A stretch of 64,000 bases of DNA from Melanocharis versteri (GCA_013397845.1 VZTG01006403.1:372001-436000), one strand, 5' to 3'. Shown: positions 27,343 through 40,281, counted from the first letter of the stretch. Made by a program: numbers and translations. Notes: generated by a model from the sequence alone, not told the origin.

Positions 27343-28220
27343 GTGAGGATTGCTGATGGTGTGTGTGCAGTGTCTGTCTGTCTGTTCTCCCTGCTCATGT
27401 CTCAGGGCTGAAGTCATTTGGGTGTGAGATTAGAATGATGATAGAGCTAAAGTGACTAGACATGTCGAGAGGCATACCTTTATGAATTACTATATAAAAA
27501 GTATTTGCTGCCATTGCCTGGGGGTTGGAAATTAGCATCTCACTTCACAAGACCTTGTTCATTCAGCTCAGAGGTGAAGAGCTCTTGGAGAAGGGGGGTA
27601 GGGTGACTCTTCCTTCACAAAGGGTTGTGAGGTACCGCTGAAGTGATAAGGTTTCATATTTTTTCTTGCCTAAATGAAAGACTCCCAAGAGCTCACTTCT
27701 TCCTTCGTGAACTCATATGAAATTTGAAACACTTATTAAAGCAATGGGCATGGAGGACTTTGGTGATAAAGTTTCAAATCAATTTGAGTGTTAAGGCACG
27801 AGATTTTCACTTTTATTCCTCCAAAGTAATTTTGGTTTTGTTTTGGTTTTGGGTTTTTTTTAATTAACAGAGGTCACTACAGTGGCATATTTCACACGCT
27901 CTGACGGTGTTAATTATATTGTAAAAGAAAAAATGCTGTGCTTGAGTATGCATAAGAAAACATGTAAGAAAGTGCCCTGATATTTCTTGGCTGGTTCAGA
28001 GGCTGCTCAGAATATGAGTATTTTCCCATTCAGCTGCTGTTTATTAGGCTGATTTTTTTTTCCTATATAAAATTTGACACATATAGGGAACTAATGAAAT
28101 GCTAAAGCACTCTGCTGTTGAAATGTGGACTTCACCCTGCATGTGACAGAGACCTGTGTGTGTCTGGGCTGTGTATGAGCCAAGCATTTATACAATAACG
28201 CTTCAAAATTATTTTTACAG
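27343..28220 (+). other. GMDS: GMDS intron, 878 bp
   Basis: This short intron runs from GTGAGG to an acceptor reading TTATTTTTACAG. It is the smallest intron seen here and separates the catalytic Tyr codon from the catalytic Lys codon. Its contents are AT-rich, with a G-run/T-run junction near 27851-27861 and short GTCT repeats near 27369. I recognise no gene or mobile element in it. Confidence 0.93.
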
Positions 28221-28325
28221 GGGCAGCAAAACTGTATGCCTACTGGATTGTGGTGAACTTCAGAGAAGCCTACAATCTCTTTGCTGTGAACGGCATCCTC
28301 TTCAATCATGAGAGCCCCAGAAGAG
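28221..28325 (+). CDS. GMDS: GDP-mannose 4,6-dehydratase, internal exon with catalytic Lys and NHESPRR
   Basis: The exon is 105 bp. Its first two bases complete a Gly codon begun by 27342, followed by 34 codons that start AAKLYAYW and end LFNHESPRR, and a final G that begins the next Gly codon. It corresponds to human residues 180-214. AAA at 28229-28231 encodes the Lys183 equivalent that completes the YxxxK active site with the Tyr of the preceding exon. NHESPRR is a strongly conserved GMD segment. The acceptor is TTTTTACAG. The donor is G|GTTAGA, weaker than consensus because of T at +3. The exon is symmetric (phase 1 at both ends, length divisible by three), so skipping it would remove 35 residues without a frameshift. 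No stops or frame damage are visible. Confidence 0.97.
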
Positions 28326-29266
28326 GTTAGAATACCCATGTGAAACGGTTTCCAACTTTGCGTATATCTGATCGGAAAAACGGAACAATGCATCCACAGA
28401 TTTCATTTAAACTTGCCAGGATTCTGTTAGGGAAGGTGTCATGACTTGTAGCCTACTCATGGCATTTGATGCAGCTCTCCTGGCAGTCCCAGAGCCTCTG
28501 AGCTCAAGAACAGCAGCTTTCCCTTTTGAGCATCGTATTCCATTTTCTAGCTCACGAACGCTGAAGGGCAGTTTGTGTATCTAATTTTGTGTCCCTCTTG
28601 ATAATAAGTAGAGGCAAAAATGTTAAAATGATGCATTAAAAAAAAGGCAGGTTTTCTAAACATTTATTTGGGCAAGTACATAACAGATGCAATTTCAGGT
28701 GTGACATACTCAAGATTTTAATTTGTGTATAAATGTCGAATTGAGAGGCAGAAATAATAGATGCTCTAAGTTCATAAGACTAATTACTACAGTCTGGTAT
28801 ATTTGAAAAAAATTTGAATTATGGCCCTTACCATTTTACAAGATGGCTTTTAACACATGGCTTTAAAATGCCTTTCAGTTTAATCCTTAATAGCAATGCA
28901 GCTTAAATTCCACTTAATCATCCCTTTTCCGCTTGCAGTACTTTATGAACAATTAATGCTGCTGTTTAGTTTGAGTAAGACTCCATGGTTGATTAGAAGT
29001 TTCTTTTACAATGACGGTTTTCCTCTATCCTTTAAGTACTGTGACTGTAGAAAACACTCTAAAATTAAACTTTAAATTAACACAGAAAACTGGCTTCTCA
29101 GTGCAGAAGCCTTTTATTGTGGTCTGTTTCTAAATTAAAAATAAATTCATGTTTTACAGGAATGCAATTATATAAATTATAGCCTGGCACAAAATAGAAG
29201 AATTTTAATCTTACTTATATGATACTTATATAAAACAGACCATAATTTCAACTCTGCTTAAAAGGG

Positions 29267-29279
29267 AAAAAAAAAAAAA
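29267..29279. repeat. Poly-A tract (A13)
   Basis: Thirteen A residues are followed by a further A/G-rich stretch to about 29293. It is simple intronic sequence with no associated element recognised. Confidence 0.85.
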
Positions 29280-29907
29280 GAAGAGAAAAAAGGAGTCCAT
29301 GTCAATAGGATTTAAATATTAATTTCAGTCTTTGAGAGTCACAGCTGTGAAACCTCATCATACAGTGGGTAGGCAGCATTTACAGTAATTGGTGGTAGAA
29401 GCTGCTGTATCACTTCTCTGGAGCAAATGAAACACACATTCAAAATTAAAGGAGAATCATATTCACTAGATTGTTTCATTTAGAAGCCCTAATACTTTGC
29501 TTTCTATTAAAGAGTTTACTGAGGTGTATTCATAGCATGCTGTAAACCAGTGTTCAAATTGTTCTGAGTTAATCACTACGCAATCAAAACATTCTGACCA
29601 TTGTAAAAAGTGAGGGAATATGCAATTAAGAATATTAGCTTGGCATGATTTCTAATAACTCTAAGGTGCTACAAGATGAGATGGAAATTTTATAAATACA
29701 TTTACTGTTTCTGCTGCTCTTCTATAGACTTGTGCCATTTTGAAGCAGGAAAACATCAGTACCTGTTGCTATTTTCATCCCTCTGATGTGTGTTCCTGCT
29801 TTAACACTATTGCAGGGTTTCCAGTCTGGAGTCTCTTTTCAACACACTTGATGTTCCCATGGAGAGCCCAAGTCTGTGCTTTGAAGTCTCAGGCTCTACT
29901 TTTCATC

Positions 29908-29920
29908 GTGTGTGTGTGTG
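29908..29920 (+). repeat. (GT)n microsatellite
   Basis: A short pure GT run of six and a half units lies within the 27.5-kb GMDS intron. Confidence 0.85.
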
Positions 29921-32632
29921 CTGGGTGCAGTTTTAGGCCCTTTATGCCATGAACAGGAATCTTGTCCTAGAAATGGTTTCAGTTGGCTCTGTTTTCCTTA
30001 GCAGGAAAGCAACTATAACCACAGATCAGTTCCATTTGCATAGTGTTTGTATTGGAAAAAGTCTGGTAAAATATACAGATAAGAAAATGAAATAGAAGTA
30101 GTTTTGAGATTGCTTCTTGGTAGCCATTCATCACTTTCCTAATATTTTTGAAGATCGCAAAGGCACTTCGGAAGGAAAAAAGGATTTAACTGGGATTTCT
30201 AACTCCTATGCAGAGCTGGTAATATCCATGGAAGTTTTTAAATGCTTTATGGTCTAGCCTTTTTTTATACTGATTTTAAAGATTAGGAATACCTAAATAA
30301 ACCAATACATATTTTCTTCTAGTTCTACATACCACTGTTTCAGTTGGTTTAGTGTTACATGGAATGGATCAAATACAACATCTCATTGATGGTGATATTA
30401 TTTGCATCTTGTCCACACAAAACCTAATGCCTGGGAATCAGAGAATAGCAGAAGGTTGCAGCAGTGCCACTTGCTGAGCTGCAGAACTGATCAGTCCTGG
30501 TGGACAGTGCATATCTGAATTGTTAATCATACTTTTGAAAATTTCTGTAAGTTTCTTTCAGAAAATGTATTTATAAGAAAAAGCTGTGAAGAGAAAAACT
30601 CCAGTATTCCTTGTGGTCAGGGATCCATGAAATACACTATAGTGGAAGGCAATGGTAAGGATGAACAGAATACATTTTCCTACCTTGGAGCCTGTATTTT
30701 GGGCTGTGATCAAATATAGAAGTATTTGTATTTGAAGTACGAGTACTTATGCTGAAGCATGAACTGCATTTGTCTGCCAAGCTGGTCACTGATGTTGAAT
30801 TGAACAAACAATTGTAAAGAGTTTGTTTCACGATCAGTGTTGTAAATGAGTATTTGGGGTTGCTCAAAAAATCGCCCACAAAGATATTAGCAAAAATGGG
30901 TTTAATATGAATTTATAAAAATGTGACTAAACAAAGTTTGATGACAAGGTTCACTCTATTACTTACTACGTGGATGAAACATACAAGGGAAAATTAAGTT
31001 CAAATCAATTTGGAATGATTTGCACAGAGACTAAAAACACTAAACTGTAGGGGAAACCCATTGAGTCATAATTTTTCTAAACTGATGCAGCTTAGGTACA
31101 GCTACTTCCAATCTTAGTCTCAGACCTTTACAATGATTTATGTCTAAAGAAATTAATTGTTTCATTCATTCATTAGTATTAATTAGGTATGCTATCAGCA
31201 ACTTACTGAGCACCTGTTGTGAATAAGGGGGTATCTCCATTGTGGTACCTCAGTCTCAGGTAAGGAATCTCAGACCTTTAGGTGAGTCCCAGATCAAGGG
31301 GAGAGGCACTGCAAATCAGTGCACTTGCAATTTAAAGAGAACTGAAACTGCATGTATCCAAAGATCTCTTTTTAGTACAAAGGTCTCTCTGGCTCAAGGA
31401 GAAACTTTGAGAGGTGTCCTAACTCAAGGAGAGATCACTGCCACACAGCCATGCTGCCTTGCAGGGAGAGCTCAAAGAAGGCTCATTTTGGCTGTCATAT
31501 TTATGGGGTAAAGTGGTTGGTTTGTAGTTAAATTACATGTGATGGGAAAGGTATGCGTGAGATCCTTTGGACCCTCAATTTTCTTTGTTCTTCAGTAACT
31601 GAGTCTTGGGGAAACCGCGCACTATTCATGTGTTCCAAGCATCAATGCACCCTGGGTTAGTCTGCCCCTTCCTGGGTTTCCTGGAGGAGTTCTTGGCCCA
31701 GCTACAGCTTGGGTGTTTACGTCCTTTGGGGCCTGTACCAAACTATTGCTAGTTTAGGTAAGGGGATCAAGTGCATCTGCCGCAATCCCTCTTTATATAA
31801 TGTTCGGGTATTGTAGAGCTGGGGCAGCAATGCACGAGCGGAGTGAAAATGAGAACTGTCTAATCTCAAGAGCTGCTTCCCTATAAAAGGAGTTCAGGAA
31901 TCGACACCTCTTCTTTCAGGATGCCAATTCTCCTTCTGAGCCTTCCAGCTTAAACTCAGAAAGGAGCACCAGTAGTTAATCTCATGTAGCCTGTACAATA
32001 ATAGGGAAGTCTGCACAGAGTTCATAAGGGTAAAGAGTGCTCAAGTCTAATATGAAAGGTTTCGTATTTCTCAAAATTACAAAGGCTTGAGAGAAGTGCT
32101 GGATTTGGGAACATTTGGTTTTCTACTTTTATCTTGCTCTCTAAGAGAAAGACAGTAACAGGAGTAGTTCTAAGATGTGACGCCACAGTGTAAAGCTGAG
32201 CACTTAAGTTGGCTGTGTGGGCTTCCTTTTAAGTATGATGTTTCATGTTCTGACAATCAGAGTGACTTTACAAAAATATCAGTGATAAATTCTAGGTTGG
32301 CTGAACTCACTGCCTGAGCCTTATATCTTAATTTGGGAATAGTACAGCATTATTAAATTGCACGAGTACTTGGGTCTATACTCAAGAGATACATGTGTAT
32401 GTTAGAGCAGAAAATATGATCTAAAATTTCATATGGAATTAAAATTAGTGGCTATGTTAGACTAATCTTAATAAAATATACATCTACTTTGAGCCTTTCT
32501 GTAGTACTTTCCTTTCTATTATTTTCTTTATATTATATGTACTGCCTCTCATTTGATTTCGCTTTCATTACACTTAGTCACTTCTACAGTTTTGTAAGAT
32601 GAAATAGTCACTTTTTGACCAGTACATACTTT

Positions 32633-32706
32633 TCAGCTCACATAAATCAACACAGCTGCACTGAAGTGAGTAGGGTCGTGTTGATTTATGCCAGCTGAGG
32701 GTCTGG
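32633..32706. repeat. Palindromic MITE-like element with 21-nt arms
   Basis: Arms at 32633-32653 and 32678-32698 pair at 19 of 21 positions. A perfect 13-bp inner stem (CATAAATCAACAC with GTGTTGATTTATG) and a 6-bp outer stem (TCAGCT with AGCTGA) are separated by a 2x2 mismatch, around a 24-nt loop. The right flank GCCAGCTGAGGGTCTGG and the central ACTGAAGTGAGT resemble, from memory, a palindromic interspersed repeat of archosaurs with TTTACACCAGCTGAGG ends. The pairing is directly visible; the family assignment is inference. Transcribed as part of GMDS pre-mRNA it would fold into a hairpin. Confidence 0.6.
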
Positions 32707-33236
32707 CATAGTACTTCCAGTAATGGTCTGGTAATGTAAGATAAGCATGACTTGCTTCCTTTGGGGAAAAGACCTGTATTAGCAGTATACTTTGCTAAAG
32801 CTAATTTCTTCAGTTACTTTCATCCATTTTATCCAGGTATAGCTCAAGAGTTTCCTGATTTATGGTCATGCCAAGGTGAATGGGATCTTCCATTTCTGAA
32901 GCTTATTAATTGTCTAAGTATGACATGAGCTGAAAAGCAATATGCTCTGCAGTAGCTACAAGGCGGTCTCTGTATTCAAAAATGAACAAACAAAACAAAA
33001 CCTTTTCCAGAATGATGTTTGGTTTTTTCCCTCCCCCTCAACACAACATTATGGGGTACCAAATGGGGGGAGTGGTGGCTACCAAGTTGCTGGTGGTAGA
33101 TGAACATGTCTCCCAGTATTACCAGTGTGGAAATGTTTGCCCTACAGCAACATTGGAAAGATATTTCTGTTCAGCGAGATGACGGTTTTGACAGTGGAAG
33201 AGTGAGGCAATTAGCAAGTCTAGTTTTCAGGAAAGC

Positions 33237-33285
33237 TGGGGCTTGATCCAAACCTTTTTTACTTCATTGGAAAGATTCCTGTTCT
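33237..33285 (+). repeat. Fragment of an ancient palindromic repeat
   Basis: The sequence GGGGCTTGATCCAAACC, then ACTTCATTGGAAAGATTCCT, resembles the left half of the same GGCCTGATCCAAA-type palindromic repeat seen at 4478-4552. The right arm is not preserved. Recognition is by memory only, so confidence is modest. Confidence 0.35.
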
Positions 33286-33943
33286 ATTGTTGAGCTGTGG
33301 ATCTCACTAATACCTCCTTTCTTGAGTGGGAAAGCAAACTACTTGTTGACAGTGTCATTTGTTTCGTCCCAGACAAGCCCTTACTGTTGTCTCTCTTCAG
33401 TTCTGTGTGAGAAGTTGTCTCAGGTTTACAAGATGTGCCTTTGGATGTCTGAGATAACTTTCTGATTTGGTTAACCACTTCATTGCTTGCCTCATCTGAT
33501 CTTAATCTGCCGAGATGTACAAACATGTACAGCATGTTTCCTGACACAATGCAACAAAAGTTTTGTTTGGTTTTTGTTGGGTTTTTTTTTTCTCCTAAGT
33601 GATACCTTGCCTCCACACATGACATCATTGTGTAGATCATTCAGTAGGGAATTTTTGTGTGTCTGATACCAACTCTGGTAAAGCAGTTGTCATCAGACCA
33701 CTGCTGTATAGCCAGAGGGAAAGGATACAACTGCTCATTTCTGTGGTCTCTTTCAGCCAGGGTGGAAATGGCTAGGTGTTAGATTGCAGGCTGAATGTTG
33801 TCAAAGCACATGTAGTAAGATTAAAATGAAAAGAAATTATATCTTAAATAGAATGGAGAGTGTTCTTTGCTTTTATTGTGCATCTGGGTCTCAGGTTTGC
33901 CAGGGAGAAGGGGGTAAGACTTTCCCTTAATCACTGTAAATAG

Positions 33944-33959
33944 GTCTGTCTGTCTGTCT
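33944..33959 (+). repeat. (GTCT)4 microsatellite
   Basis: Four perfect GTCT units lie in the long GMDS intron. A similar shorter GTCT run lies near 27369. Confidence 0.85.
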
Positions 33960-36900
33960 TTTGATTTTATGGTTTTTGTTGTTACCTTTTATTTTTTTTT
34001 TTTAATCAGCTTTTAGTATCCCTTTTGCCCCTATTTCATAGAGAAGGCAGAAGCAGATGGTGACATCTGCTACTGACTTTCACAAGAAATCTGTGCAATC
34101 CCTACTGTAACAGCTGCTCTTCTGCATCTACTGTATAGAGATGTAGTCAACATCTGCCAGATTTCCCTTTCTCATGTCTGTGGTTGAGGACACTAATTGC
34201 TAATCTCCAAAAACACTTTCTGTGCAAGAGAATCTTGGTCAGCCTAGTACCACTGGAAATATTAAGGGCTTTTCCTGGTGTTTTTTTGGTAAGTTGAGGC
34301 CTGTGAAAGACATAAGTGTGTAAAATTTTCAGTGCAAAGCTACACCTCCTGCATTTAATACAAAATTTCCAAACCCATGAGTATATCTAAATACAAAAAG
34401 TCAGCAGAGTATTGCGTGTGAGTCTCCTACTCCTTGCTGGGTGAGCAGAATACAGGCTGGCTGGTGTCATCAGGGATCGTCTGCCTCGCACGTTGAAAAC
34501 TTGATGGCAAGGTAGCATGGCCAACGTAAAAGGACTTACTCAGACATTTGTGTGCTACAGAGCAGCCAAGATAGTTTCATGCTTTTTTAGTTTGCGTGTT
34601 TCAACAGAGAAAGCATGCAGTGTCCTGAAGACATGCATTCTTACTGGCTTTTTCTCCCTGCTGCGAGACTGATCCTGCTAAGTGATCCATGCAGGTGTTC
34701 CCTTATCTACACATGCAGTCAGACGTCACTGGGGATAAATGTGGGCATTAGGGTCTACTTGCACAAAACGGATTTGCAATAATATTGACTGTAATAATAG
34801 AATATTGCCAGGTTATACCTTTCCTCTGTTTTACTTAAGTACATGTGTTTTTCCCTTGAAAAAGATCTGGTGTTACAAAATAAGTAAATTCCATTAATTA
34901 TGATGATGTTGAACCTGCTACTAACCAATTAATACAGATCAGAGCACATCACAATATGTGGAAATTTTTTGTCTGGTTTTTATGTTGCTAATAAACCATA
35001 TTAACCTTATATTTCTAGTGTTACTTTCCTAGTGCTAGCCAATACTGAGATATGAAGGCAGTGCAACCACCCCAAAATATGAGTGGGTTTCCCTTCATAA
35101 GCTTGTGTTTTAAAAGCAGTACAAGACATTTGAATTAAGAACTGAAGGGTGAGACCACTTCTGCATGCTCTTAGTTTTGGGCATTCAGGTAATCCAGGTC
35201 AGTGCCATGGAACTTGTCACATATGGGAATGAAACAATCACGTACATGGGCTGAATCAGGATATAAAAACATATTTTTCTAAAACAAGTCATTGATGAAA
35301 TAAGATACTGTGTTGAACAGTCTGACTACTGAAATCTTTTTGATTCAGTCTTTGAAACAATAGTTTGTGGTAATCTTTACCACCACTTTTTTTTTCCTTT
35401 TCAATCTCAAAGTAGCCCTGATTCTTCACTTCTCTATCTGATGTACTTTTCTGGGGTCTATCACCAGTTTATCTAAGTAGTTATGGATATAGCTTGTACA
35501 AAACTAAGTAATTTCTTGCCTGTGGGTTTAGATTTTTTGGAACAGCTGCATTCACAACATAGATCTCTCCTTGAGCAAATTATTATCTTATCAGAAGCAT
35601 CTTTTTGTCATTAAATCATATGCTCCCTTGTGGCTTATACTGTGTTGAGAAGAAAGTAGATTACAAGTTGTGCTATCTTCCATGATTGATTTCAACTGTT
35701 TTAATCTAAAAAAAAAATAAAAAGGGCAGAGTATCCCCACAATTTACAAAATGTCAAAACTATTACATTTAGAAAACTTTACGAGGTAATTTTTAACATT
35801 TCTCAAGTTAAATTAATATGTATCAGTGTTACTGCCTTAAACTAAAATTTGCAGACCTTTTTTTCTCTAATTAAATATCAGCCTAAAACTTTGAACTAAA
35901 ATCTTATTGAGTTTATGAAAGTCAGTAATGGGAAATGGAGTGGCAGAGAATGTATCTCACCTGTAGTGTTCTTAGGTCTTCACATCATTATTGCAAGAGA
36001 TGTTGCATAAATGAATCTGTCTTACATTGTTGATATTCTGTAAGTAATGAATGTTTAATATTTTTGTCATTGTTGCCATATTAATGATTTCTTAAACTTC
36101 TGAAGACCTGTGTCTTACTATGATTAAAATGCTGCCAAATATATACATTTCTCATGTGATATACTAGTGTACTGCTTTGTCTCCTTCCTACTGTGTAATC
36201 CAACATCAGTGTTCCCCTGAGACTATGTAGTAAAAACCATTAGAAATTGCTTACAGCTCATCTTCAGAGTCCTGGGTACCACTGCAAAGATGAATACTTT
36301 ATATAAAAGTATGTGACTCTGTAAGCCTTACTCCACAACCTTTAAATTTTGGGCATCATCTACCAGGTGTAGAAACTTGAAAGCCTGGTCATACTCACAG
36401 CTTGTAAGCATGGAGTGACTGCCAGACTTACCTGGCCCATCTTAGTATGTGAAACATTTTCTCAGCAGTGTGCATCCTGTTTTCCCTAAAATAGCTCTCT
36501 GAAAGGTTGACAATTCCCTCTACTTAGTCATGAATAATTAAAAAAAATTAAAATAAAAGTAAATCTGTTGAAAGTGCATGTTTTTTTCAGAAAGTTATTT
36601 GAAATCAGACCACTGAGACATTTCAGATATGGGAAACTGAACAGGAGAGACTCTAATTCACAATAAACCAGTTCCACCATTAGTGGTTCAAAAACACTGC
36701 AAAAGGAAATGTCAACTGATTGTTCCTCAACAAAGTTATCAGGATTCATTAAAAACAAATAAGTGAGAAATGCAATATAATTGGATGTCACCTCTGATAA
36801 GATTCATCATGCAGTGGGATTTTATAGCAATGGTAGGAAGGTAAGCTGCTTTATCTAGGAGAAGGTTGGTGGAATAGGTCAGAGTTTGGTTTGAACTTAG

Positions 36901-39221
36901 GAACAGTTTTCTTTCTCTGTTTTGATTTCACTAAGTGTTTCACTTACAGTTCCTAGAAATGTGTTTAAAAGTAAGAAGCACAACCACACAGACAAACATT
37001 GCGTGTGTAGGTAGTTTGATTTCAGACCATCACGTGCATTATGTACTTTTTGGGGTGCACAAAAGTTTTACATTTATAAGCATATCCTGCTGTCACTGAA
37101 ATAGCTGAAAATCCCAACCTCTGGTAGACTGCTGATTTGTGCCAGTTTTATTCATCTAATTGCAAGTATTTTTGAACAGATTTTAACCTCTATTACAAGG
37201 AGTTACAGCAGTGTATATACTGTCAGCTACATGTGTTTCCCACACTGTTGATGTTTGCACACCTTGCCAACTGCATTAAAATATTTCCTTTTCAAGGATT
37301 TGCCTTTCTTAGACTCTTAAAATTTAATTATGTTCTACTTAATTGTTAGGCAATGATTGGCAAATGAAAGCTATGGCCCAAAGCATTGTAATTAAACCAG
37401 ATACCCCATGCTATTTAGATGTTGCAATATCAGTTGCATATTTTGATCTGTATTGTATCTCACCCTTATAGAATGATAGCTGTTAAGACAGAGACTTAGC
37501 AGGTTTCCCATGAAACCCTTCAGGGTTGCTCTTTGGTACAGGAAAACAAATGAAACCCAAGCCAACAGAGAGAACACAGTATCATATTTTCTCTACTTTC
37601 TCTGAATTTTTTGCTCTAGGACACGTGAGTTTGAGAACCACTGCTATAGAAATGCTGCAGGAATACTGATGGATTTTTATTTTTGAAGGCAAGTCCTTGA
37701 TTTCATGACTTATATGTGAATAGACTTATAAGTAGTAAAGAATCATCCAGTAAAGCAACTCGGACCTTCAGTTTACATCCTTTTTTTCTTCTCCTCGTTT
37801 ATATTACAATCCTTACTTTAAAAGAGATTTAAGGTGTTTATTTATTGCATCAATATCCATGAATAGGTGGATTGAGACTATCTGCCAAAATTTTACAAAA
37901 TCCTATGTTAATCCTAGATGCAGGCAGTACAAAGCTGCAAAAATCTAGAGTTCATTTTGGATTTAAGACAAATCCAGAAAACATGAGGTAAACATCAGTA
38001 ACACTCAGAAATATTTTACGATCCATTTATTTTTTAAAAAAATTTGAAACAGTTGCTTTTTTAAGTTATAAATCTTCTTTGTGCTTTCTTGCTGACACCT
38101 TTCTCTTCTCAGCCCCACCTCATGCCCATATTCTGAGTCACTGGTAGGCATGTGTGCATCCATTAGGGATACTTGTATTGTGTCGTACACTCTGTGCTCT
38201 CACACTGAATTTCTGTTTGCTGCAGACTGTAAAAATAACCACCAAGATCTTTTGTTACCATTTTTGCACTGCTTCAAGATAAATAGAGACACTGTGTACT
38301 TCCCAAGGTCAGGAAAAGTTCTTCAACTTCCCAAATTTTATGTAATTCTTGATAACGGAGTAAATTGGAAATTATCTGTGGTCTTAGAAATTTTGTGGGT
38401 TTGGGATGGCACTGGTATTTAATTTTAAACATTTATACTGAAGTGCCATTGAATGTAAAGTCAATCCTGTGACCATAACAGGCATCATGCAAATACTCCT
38501 TTTTTATTCCCCTGCTGTTTTTGTAGGTATTGCATGAATCTGCCATTGAAAATCAGACCAGTAGTTGTTAATTTTAACAAGTGTTTTTCGGCAGGGATGT
38601 GCCTTCCTCTTCTCAACTCCTGACCCTTTAGGGAAAATGGGGGAATGGGATGGACTGGTACTACTAGTGTGACTTGTGCTCATGCTCTCTGGGGTAAAGC
38701 ATCCACAACTTATGTGTTATGGACAAACTTCTCCCCTCTGTATGGTCTAAAACTAGATAGTGGGTGTGCTTCTCCTTTTCTGAATAGCTGCTCCATGCTC
38801 TGAGCCATAACCTGTCCAGATGTGCTGCAGCTTCCAGGTAGTGATTTGAATCGTCTGAATTTTGGTGCAAATTGTATGTGCTGTTTGAGGTTGGCACAAA
38901 AATAAGCTTAAAAAAAGAGTTTAGCACATATACAACTGTTTCACTTTTAGCATAATCCCTGCAGATCCTGTAATATTTACGAAAAACAGAGCAAGATTGG
39001 TGTAACAGTGACTAAGGCTGGGAACTTGAAAGCTTGACTTCATGTAAGAGCAGTAGGCAAATGCTGCCTTTGCTACCTAGTTCTGAAGGTGCTGGTGTTA
39101 CTAAAGAACTGGCAACAGTTTTTGTCATGCTGGTGAATCCAAGGTCTCTTGCCAAAATGGTGTCAGAAAAGTGTAAGCCAGTGAATAACAGGTCGTTATT
39201 AAATTTTTGCTATGTCTCATG

Positions 39222-39249
39222 ATGATGCTTTTCTTGAGAAAAGCATCAT
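39222..39249. repeat. Near-perfect 28-bp palindrome
   Basis: The arms ATGATGCTTTTCT (39222-39234) and AGAAAAGCATCAT (39237-39249) are exact reverse complements with only two bases, TG, between them. After one mismatch two more pairs form outside (39219-39220 with 39251-39252). It could extrude as a cruciform or fold as an RNA hairpin. No element family is recognised. Confidence 0.9.
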
Positions 39250-40248
39250 AATCTTAAATTGCACTTCAAGAAGCTCTTTGTTTTGAAATCATGGGATGAA
39301 GCAATTCTGGGTTTGATTTCATTAGTGTGCTGCAGTTATTGCACAACTCTGGGCTACTTGCAAGTAAGTTAAGTGTCTCCTGTCACTTTGGTTCTACAGG
39401 TTCGTTGTGGGTTTGGTGGGGTAGTGATATCATCTGAATTACCGCCACATTTATAGACAGTGATAGCCAGGCATCAACACCCATGAAGAAACCCACAGAG
39501 TCATCAGGGAATGTTCATTCATTTTTTCCAAAATTATGCATGCGTGTGAGTATGTGGATGATGCTTGAAAATGGCTGCCTGTACGTGAAAGTCTGATGAA
39601 AGAATTGGTATGTTCAGTAAAATTTTTTGTAAAAGAATAAATCAAAGTTGTTCTAACTGATAATGTACTGAGAATGAGGGTTCAGTCAAACTCAGTGTTG
39701 TTTCTACTGGTTAAAATCAGATCGTTTAATATTTAATACAAAAGGATTGAGTAAAAAAAAATCTGAAAGATTTAACAGTTTTTAAAATATGCTTTTCCTT
39801 GAGACTACTAAAATGTGAAAAATTAGAACGTTAATCCTCAATGGATTAACAGGAACACCTCTTTTTTTTCTGTAGCCTGTCAGGAAAGAAACACTTATGC
39901 AGCCACATGATGCAGTAAATTATTTTTTAATAAAATCTCGGTTGCCTTAATCTGATTTTCAAACCTGCTGTTTAGTGACAAGACCATTCAGATTTTTCAA
40001 AGCCCTGGGAGCTTTATATATTTTAAAGATGCCTTACAGAGACCTTTTAAGACATAAACATAATATTAATAGTTTTAAGAGGGCCTTATAATTCTCTACT
40101 TCTAAAGCAGAACTTCCCAACTATGTACTGATGTAGATGGCAGCTACCTTGAAATATTAGCTTATTAGCCTCATTTCCATTTTACTCTACAGTAATGTTG
40201 GTGGGAGACAGCTAAGATTAATATAATTCATTTTTAAAATAAAATAAA

Positions 40249-40281
40249 AATTGTGTTTCCTGTACACAATTGTGTTTCCTG
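40249..40281 (+). repeat. Two-copy tandem repeat of a 14-mer
   Basis: AATTGTGTTTCCTG occurs exactly at 40249-40262 and again at 40268-40281, giving a 19-bp period with five bases between. It is a small local duplication in the intron. Confidence 0.85.

Noticed and set aside
27060..27356. Continuous 98-codon open frame from 27060 through the first GMDS exon
   Set aside because: Only 27150-27342 matches GMDS. The part before 27150 is intron with a pyrimidine tract and AG acceptor, and the part after 27342 reads past a GTGAGG donor into a stop.
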